From Azophilus sp965247035 (GTDB taxonomy: Bacteria; Pseudomonadota; Gammaproteobacteria; Pseudomonadales; Azotimanducaceae), in contig CBDFGJ010000003.1 of assembly GCA_965247035.1 (NCBI GenBank), positions 806,001 through 870,000 of the forward strand: a stretch of 64,000 nt of DNA. Reading direction: 5' to 3'. This document shows positions 59,445 through 64,000 of this stretch, in pieces. Numbering within the stretch: the first letter of the stretch is position 1; every line of letters begins with the position of its first letter. Under the pieces are notes generated by a model. The model had not been told where the DNA came from. It worked only from the letters and a program-made list of their open reading frames with translations, and did not search any database. The translations under genes were made by a program, and so were the position numbers.

Positions 59445-61622
59445 CTAGTTGAACTCCTTGGTAAAGCGGACTCCGAACTCGCCGGCGTCATTATTCAGTA
59501 TAACCAGCACATAGTCACCGGTATTCAGACGCGCCTGGTCGTACTCCTCATCGGTAATGTTGCGGCCGTACAGGCCCAATGTCCAATCACCATCCGGCGA
59601 GTGGTAGGAGATATCAAAATTGATGATTTCGCGACTGTCGATATTCGTGAACCGTCCGGGGTCGCCCACCGGCTCACCCAGCATATCATCGCGGTAGGAC
59701 CAGTCCGCCCGGAAGGTGATCTGCGCATCACTGGCCAGCACCATGGTGTACTCAGGGCTGATGGATGCAGTGAGTTCCGGTGTCAAAGGCGCTTCTGCGT
59801 CCCGGTCGTCCACATCCACGTCGATGTAACCCAGGGTCGTGTGCAGGAAGAAGTTATCCATAATAGCCCAACTGCTCTCCCACTCAACACCGGTGGAATC
59901 CTGGTCGACGATGATGTTGCGGGTATCAAAACCGCCTCCCGAAGTGGTACTCACCTGGTAGGGCAGGTCCTCGTATTCGGTATAAAAGACCGCAAGGCTC
60001 ATCCGCAGATTTTCCAGTGGTGTTCCCTTGATGCCCGCTTCGTAGTTGGTTGCGGTCACATTTTCATTGGCGACAAAGCAGTTAGGCCTACTGACGTTGC
60101 CCGGCTGGGTGAAATCCAGTGATCCGAACAGACAGAAGGGCCGCGGTGGGAACTGACCTGACTGGTAACCGGTCTGAACGGTGCCGTACACCGACAGGTT
60201 ATCGCTCAATTCATAGGTTGCAGCCACTTCCCAGGTGACCTCATCCCAGTCCCGCTGTGCCGTCTCCTCAATCAGGCCGCTGTTGATATTGGTTTTGGCC
60301 GTCTTGTCGTCTTCCGTATAGCGAAGCCCGCCGGAAAGGCGCAGTCGGTCGTTCACGCGGTACCCGACATTGCCATATACGGCCCAGCTGTCCATATCCT
60401 GCTCCAGGAAGAAATCTCCGGGACCACCGAGGAATACAGTGGGATCCTGGTTGTTATTACCGTCTTCCTCGAAGTAGTAGATGCCGCCAACAAAATCCCA
60501 GGTCTCGTATTCACCGATAAATTGAAATTCCACCGAGGTCTGGTCAGCCTCGCCGATTTCGGGGAAGGACAGAAAATCATCGACTAGGCTGTCGTCATCC
60601 AGACCACTCTCATACTCTGAGTGACGGTCGCTCACAATCAGCTTGCCACTGACACTGTCTGACAGTTCGTAGGTTGCTGTCAGGGAGACACCCCAGGCCC
60701 CGTTGGTGACCTCTGTCTGGCCAAGTTGCCCGGTGTTGTTGTCGTAGGGGTCTTTCGCCAAATCGGAGTTGCGATAACCTGCCTGGTGGACTCCACCATT
60801 GGGCAACTCGTCGATTAGCGTGGTATAGGGTCGCAGGCCGTTCTGGCCATCGTTGCCATCGGCTGCCAGTAGCACAGAGAAGCGATCATTGGGTTCCCAT
60901 TTCAGCGCGACCCGCGCAGCGATATCCTGCAGTTCACCGACCTCGGTATTGGTGTCGATATTCTTGAATTCACCTATGCCTTCGCGCCGCTTGAGGGCGC
61001 CGCTGACTGACACAGCGACCGTATCCGACAAGCGTGTATTAACATAGAAATCGGCGTTGACGCGCTGCCGGGAACCGGCTTGTATGCCTACCTTCATCAA
61101 CTCTTCATCGCCCGGCTGGCTGGTGATGATATTAATCGCGCCGCCGATCGAGTTGCGGCCGTAAAGGGTGCCCTGGGGACCGCGCAGTACCTCAACGCGT
61201 TCAATATTTGACAAGCTCCAGTTCTGGCCCACCTGACGGCCCAGATAGACGCCGTCTACATAAACCCCAACCCCCGGGTCGGTGGTGATCAGGTGGTCCT
61301 GCAGACCAATACCACGGATAAACGGGTTGGCTGATGAAGTGTGTCCGGCGGAGAAGCCAGTGACATTCAGGTTAGGCACAAATTTGCCAACATCTATCAG
61401 GTCGGTAATGCCCTGACGCTCCAGCCTCTCATTGGTGAACGCACTGATCGCTACCGGCACCTCATAGATGCTCTGCGAGCGTTTCTGTGCGGTAACGATT
61501 ACTTCTTCAAAGATCCGGTTTGTTGCCATCTCTTGCGCCAGGACGCTCGGTGATACACCGCCTCCCGCCAGCGCAGCCGTGCAACCGGCGACCGCCATAA
61601 TCATCCTTTTATTTTTTTTCAT
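59445..61622 (-). CDS. TonB-dependent outer-membrane receptor
   Basis: A signal peptide leads to a plug domain (EEVIVTAQKRSQSIYEVPVA as TonB box region, NPFIRGIGLQDHLITTDPGV, RVEVLRGPQGTLYGRNSIGG) and a 22-strand barrel ending in EFGVRFTKEFN with the terminal aromatic residue. The 725-residue length is typical. It belongs to the large group often tied to uptake of complex organic substrates; no partner gene shows which. The gene is intact. Its upstream side directly meets a cassette-like region, so its promoter may be foreign. Confidence 0.93.
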   Translation of the reverse strand: MKKNKRMIMAVAGCTAALAGGGVSPSVLAQEMATNRIFEEVIVTAQKRSQSIYEVPVAISAFTNERLERQGITDLIDVGKFVPNLNVTGFSAGHTSSANPFIRGIGLQDHLITTDPGVGVYVDGVYLGRQVGQNWSLSNIERVEVLRGPQGTLYGRNSIGGAINIITSQPGDEELMKVGIQAGSRQRVNADFYVNTRLSDTVAVSVSGALKRREGIGEFKNIDTNTEVGELQDIAARVALKWEPNDRFSVLLAADGNDGQNGLRPYTTLIDELPNGGVHQAGYRNSDLAKDPYDNNTGQLGQTEVTNGAWGVSLTATYELSDSVSGKLIVSDRHSEYESGLDDDSLVDDFLSFPEIGEADQTSVEFQFIGEYETWDFVGGIYYFEEDGNNNQDPTVFLGGPGDFFLEQDMDSWAVYGNVGYRVNDRLRLSGGLRYTEDDKTAKTNINSGLIEETAQRDWDEVTWEVAATYELSDNLSVYGTVQTGYQSGQFPPRPFCLFGSLDFTQPGNVSRPNCFVANENVTATNYEAGIKGTPLENLRMSLAVFYTEYEDLPYQVSTTSGGGFDTRNIIVDQDSTGVEWESSWAIMDNFFLHTTLGYIDVDVDDRDAEAPLTPELTASISPEYTMVLASDAQITFRADWSYRDDMLGEPVGDPGRFTNIDSREIINFDISYHSPDGDWTLGLYGRNITDEEYDQARLNTGDYVLVILNNDAGEFGVRFTKEFN

Positions 61623-61679
61623 TAGGGGTAGTGCGAAAGTTCTGGAGCCCTATTTATCTGCTGCGGCATCTACCGCTAG

Positions 61680-61934
61680 GTGGTGGCCCACTCTGTTCTG
61701 CATAAACAGGTAATTGAAACAGGTAGGCTTACCCCATCGTTCAAAACAAATTGGGAACATGAAAAACATGTTAGAGATATTGTTGCTAAAAAAGAAATCG
61801 GTAATACTAAATCCTGTCCAAAATGTGGAAGTGAAATGATACTGAGAGAAACCAAGAAAGGGCAAAATATCGGTAAGAAATTTTGGGGGTGTTCAAGATT
61901 TCCAAAATGTAGAGGTGTAGCAAATATTACATAA
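61680..61934 (+). pseudogene. C-terminal piece of a NERD or topoisomerase-type zinc-finger protein
   Basis: The frame follows a stop at 61677 and encodes a helical stretch (KTNWEHEKHVRDIVAKKEIG) and a C4 zinc finger of the topoisomerase type (CPKCGSEMILRETKKGQNIG, then KKFWGCSRFPKCRGVANIT). NERD-domain nucleases often end this way. The N-terminal domain is missing. The stop codon lies inside the start of an attC site, as in integron cassettes. The region is AT-rich. Confidence 0.65.
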
Positions 61935-62015
61935 CCAAGCACTCCAGCTGACCGTAAAAAGCACCGCTCCTATCGTCGCTCTGCTTTTTACGGCATCTGA
62001 GCTTGGGCGTTAGGC
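61929..62015 (+). other. Integron attC recombination site
   Basis: The right core GTTAGGC (62009-62015) fits GTTRRRY. The left side starts ACATAAC and then CAAGCACTCCAGCTG, which pairs with CTGAGCTTGGGCG on the right. An inner arm CCGTAAAAAGC (61952 onward) pairs with GCTTTTTACGG (about 61982-61992). The 87-base folded site separates two cassette-type genes. No integrase gene is visible in the window. Confidence 0.8.
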
Positions 62016-62030
62016 TCGCGGAGAATTAGA

Positions 62031-62852
62031 TTGAGTAGTAAAATTCCAAATTCTGTTATTGGTGTGGCAGCTCCAGTTATTGCAGCGCATTACTACAGTC
62101 ATTCGACACTAGAAGCTTTGTTCATGGCGTCAGGAGCGCCAGGTGATGCCCCTGAGGGAAACTGTGAGAAAAAATGCATCGATTGGCTAAAGAGGTGCAA
62201 CAATAACCCGACTACAGATGCTCTTGAAGTTTTAGGTATGGTCATTCAAGAGTACATGGATAAGGAATCTCCATCATCTCCTTTTGGTGGTAGTGGTGCC
62301 TCAAATATTGAGGAAGGCCAAGCCGAAATAACTAATGCTCTAGCAAAGAATCAGCTTTCATATCGTACAAATGGCTATATTATACTTGCTGGCTCAGATC
62401 CTATTTCTAAAACACTTGAAGACTATTTGAAATCAGGCGACTTCTCTTCTATAGAAAAAGAGTTTGAGCGTGCGATTGAGCACATTGACTCAGACTCCCA
62501 TGCTTCTATAACAGCTGCATGTTCAATCATTGAGTCAGCATTAAAATTTTACATCGAAACATTTAACTTAGTAATGCCTAACAAGCTAAATGTGATGCCT
62601 TTGTGGGCAGTTGTACAGCCACATCTTGGCCTTAATTCAAACCCACTTTTGGCGGGTGACCAGCACAAGGTTTTAAAAGGAATATCTTCTATCATTGATG
62701 GTATTGGGGCATTCCGTTCACATATCGGTTCGGCTCATGGCCGTGGCACAAATCCACCAAGTATTGTCGTTGCTGAGGCTAGGTTAATGGTAAATTCTGC
62801 ACACACTATTGTAGTCTTTGTCATGGAGCTTCTTAATGCAAAAAAAGCCTAA
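62031..62852 (+). CDS. Abi_C-domain (abortive infection C-terminus) protein
   Basis: The C-terminal 110 residues match the Abi_C pattern: HASITAACSIIESALKFYIE, a linker with LPLWAVVQPHLGL-like sequence, ISSIIDGIGAFRSHIGSAHG followed by RG, and a final ARLMVNSAHTIVVFVMELL. The N-terminal half has no known domain. Such proteins are linked to phage exclusion. The TTG start at 62031 has GGAG seven bases upstream and lies 15 bases after an attC core. The stop overlaps the next attC (GCCTAAC), so this is a one-gene integron cassette. Confidence 0.8.
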   Translation: MSSKIPNSVIGVAAPVIAAHYYSHSTLEALFMASGAPGDAPEGNCEKKCIDWLKRCNNNPTTDALEVLGMVIQEYMDKESPSSPFGGSGASNIEEGQAEITNALAKNQLSYRTNGYIILAGSDPISKTLEDYLKSGDFSSIEKEFERAIEHIDSDSHASITAACSIIESALKFYIETFNLVMPNKLNVMPLWAVVQPHLGLNSNPLLAGDQHKVLKGISSIIDGIGAFRSHIGSAHGRGTNPPSIVVAEARLMVNSAHTIVVFVMELLNAKKA

Positions 62853-62889
62853 CAAGAAAATCAAGTTCGCCAGCAAAAAGCGCTGGCTG
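62847..62889 (+). other. Truncated attC site
   Basis: GCCTAAC (62847-62853) is a perfect left core (RYYYAAC). It is followed by a normal left arm (AAGTTCGCCAGC) and the turn AAAAAGCGCTGGCTGGGAC. The right arm and GTTRRRY core are replaced by IS91-type sequence from about 62890, so the site cannot recombine normally. Confidence 0.7.
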
Positions 62890-63833
62890 GGACACAGCCG
62901 CTACACTGATTCAGCGCTTCGGTTCCGCCCTCAATCTTAATCCCCACTTCCATATGCTCTGCCTGAACGGCGTTTACGACGCCAATGGATATTTCTGGCC
63001 CGCCAAGCCTGCCACTTGTGAAGACGTGGATGTCATTGCCCACACCATCGCCAAACGAGTCTCACGGTTTCTTGAGAAAGAAGGTTATTTGGTTCGTGAT
63101 GCGGAATCCGAGCACCTGGATCTTCTACCCGATGAGGACGATGCCATGAGCGCGATCGTTGGCGCCTCCATTACTGACCGCCTGGCATTTGGACCCAATG
63201 CCGGGCGTAAGGCCCTGACACTTCAAACAGTCCCGGTGAGAAACGATCAGCGTAAGGGTGACGACCTCGTGAGTCGACAAGCAGGCTTTTCACTGCATGC
63301 CGGTATCGCCTGTAAATCTCATCAGCGCAAGAAACTTGAGCGTCTGCGCCGGTACATCACACGACCTGCCATTGCAGAGCGCCATAACGGCAATGTCGTC
63401 ATCGCAAACACCCTATAACGATGGCACCACCCATGTGGTCTTGAGTCCGATGGAATTCATGGGTCGTTTGGCAGCGCTGGCACCCAGACCGCGGGTGAAC
63501 CCCACGCGGTTTCATGGCGTGTTTTCGCCGAATGGCAAACCACGTCAACATGTCGTTACCCAGAAACCTGTAGAAGAACAAGAAAGTCAGAAACCCAAGG
63601 CTTACTCGATGACGTGGGCGCAGCGACTCAAGCGCGTATTCCCCATTGGCATCGAGAAGTGTGATAAGTGTGGCGGACCAGTCCGGATCATTGCGTCCAT
63701 TGAGGACCCCATGTCATCCAGAAAATCCTGAAACACCTGGGACTGGATCAGCCGGGTGATCCACAGAACCGCTCACCGCCTTCGGATCTGGCTGACCAAT
63801 CAACAACACTATTCTGAATTCAAATCCATCGAA
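62890..63833 (+). pseudogene. IS91-family transposase, multiply frameshifted
   Basis: Pieces in three frames follow the IS91/ISCR-like order: LIQRFGSALNLNPHFHMLCL (His-hydrophobic-His motif), TIAKRVSRFLEKEGYLVRDA, then after a deletion YNDGTTHVVLSPMEFMGRLA, RVNPTRFHGVFSPNGKPRQH and a zinc-ribbon-like IGIEKCDKCGGPVRIIASIE. The N-terminal part is missing at the attC junction, and one base is missing near 63712. The frame then runs LKHLGLDQPGDPQNRSPPSD to a stop near 63815. Confidence 0.8.
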
Positions 63834-64000
63834 TAACCACCGGTGACGGCCGCGTTCGGTCGGAGCCTGAATTCGATGCCCAAATTGCCGCAATTTCGAT
63901 CAACCAACACACGTTTGGAACAGCCTAAGAGGACCGCAGGCAACCCGCACGAATTACGATACATTTCTTAGAGTGGAAAAAGGGTGTTTATTCGTCCTAA
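63808..64000 (+). repeat. Right-end repeat of the IS91-type element
   Basis: These 193 bases match 52595-52787 in the same orientation with only a few differences (for example GTTCGGTCGG here, GTTCGATCGG there). The last matched base is the window end, so the repeat may continue. It marks the non-coding right end of the element. Confidence 0.9.

Noticed and set aside
61623..64000. An integron integrase or attI site
   Set aside because: No tyrosine recombinase signature appears in any frame; only attC-type sites are visible.
1..64000. CRISPR arrays, tRNA or rRNA genes
   Set aside because: No regularly spaced short repeats, cloverleaf-type sequences or conserved rRNA segments were noticed by eye on either strand; a tRNAscan-SE or Infernal run would settle it.

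Overview
The window looks like a chromosomal stretch of a Gram-negative gammaproteobacterium, probably a marine, Cellvibrionales-like lineage. This is inferred from a type II secretion secretin, a large TonB-dependent receptor, a DUF2789 protein, a TIGR04219-type outer-membrane barrel, a glpD/FGGY glycerol cluster and an ald/Lrp pair; there is no rRNA or tRNA to confirm it. It carries many insertion-sequence remnants (IS66, IS30, ISL3, IS5, IS1634, IS256, IS21, IS6, IS4, IS91) and many broken genes. Every stop-creating change I could trace fits a G:C to A:T transition, and most other lesions are single-base frameshifts. This suggests a genome in decay, although some indels could be assembly errors.

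Layout. 1-6.1 kb: end of a GspC-like gene, the secretin GspD, a Sec-exported protein of unknown function and a GT-B glycosyltransferase behind a perfect terminator hairpin. 6.2-8.0 kb: an IS30 shell holding IS66 and ISL3 pieces. 8.0-25.9 kb: a defence island. It holds an AT-rich SIR2-NTPase-TPR protein with a possible structured RNA upstream, a Fic protein flanked by two HsdM-like tails, a type IV AbiE toxin-antitoxin pair, a seven-gene operon built around a bacterial ubiquitin-like conjugation machine, and a TIGR04255-type four-gene cassette. IS66 deletion derivatives separate and truncate these modules.

26-49 kb: mostly core metabolism with scattered pseudogenes. It includes alanine dehydrogenase with a divergent Lrp regulator, an orphan VapB, a decayed flavin monooxygenase, an IS6 element, a DSD1-type PLP enzyme, an AraC regulator with an internal stop, an alkyl-DHAP-synthase-like/GlpD/FGGY-kinase operon, an ECHDC3-like hydratase, a broken ilvE, a PQQ quinoprotein, a CvfB-like protein and a CDGSH-cupin protein followed by a TetR regulator. 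49-56 kb: a TRAP transporter and an aruH-aruI pair for arginine transamination. 56.7-61.6 kb: IS4, pyrF remnant, xthA, a zinc-finger protein and the receptor gene. 61.7-62.9 kb: an AT-rich piece of integron cassette array (one complete and one truncated attC) carrying an Abi_C-domain gene. The window ends in an IS91-family remnant whose last 193 bases repeat a stretch near 52.6-52.8 kb.

The main candidate for an undescribed system is 16.8-21.9 kb. A near-consensus promoter drives a 64-aa protein, a catalytic E2, a second E2-like protein that lacks the catalytic cysteine and is fused to a Phd-like domain, a ThiF/E1, a JAMM peptidase, a metallo-beta-lactamase-fold protein and a patatin-like lipase. 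The first five genes overlap or nearly abut. No cGAS-like nucleotidyltransferase accompanies them, so this is not a standard CBASS operon.
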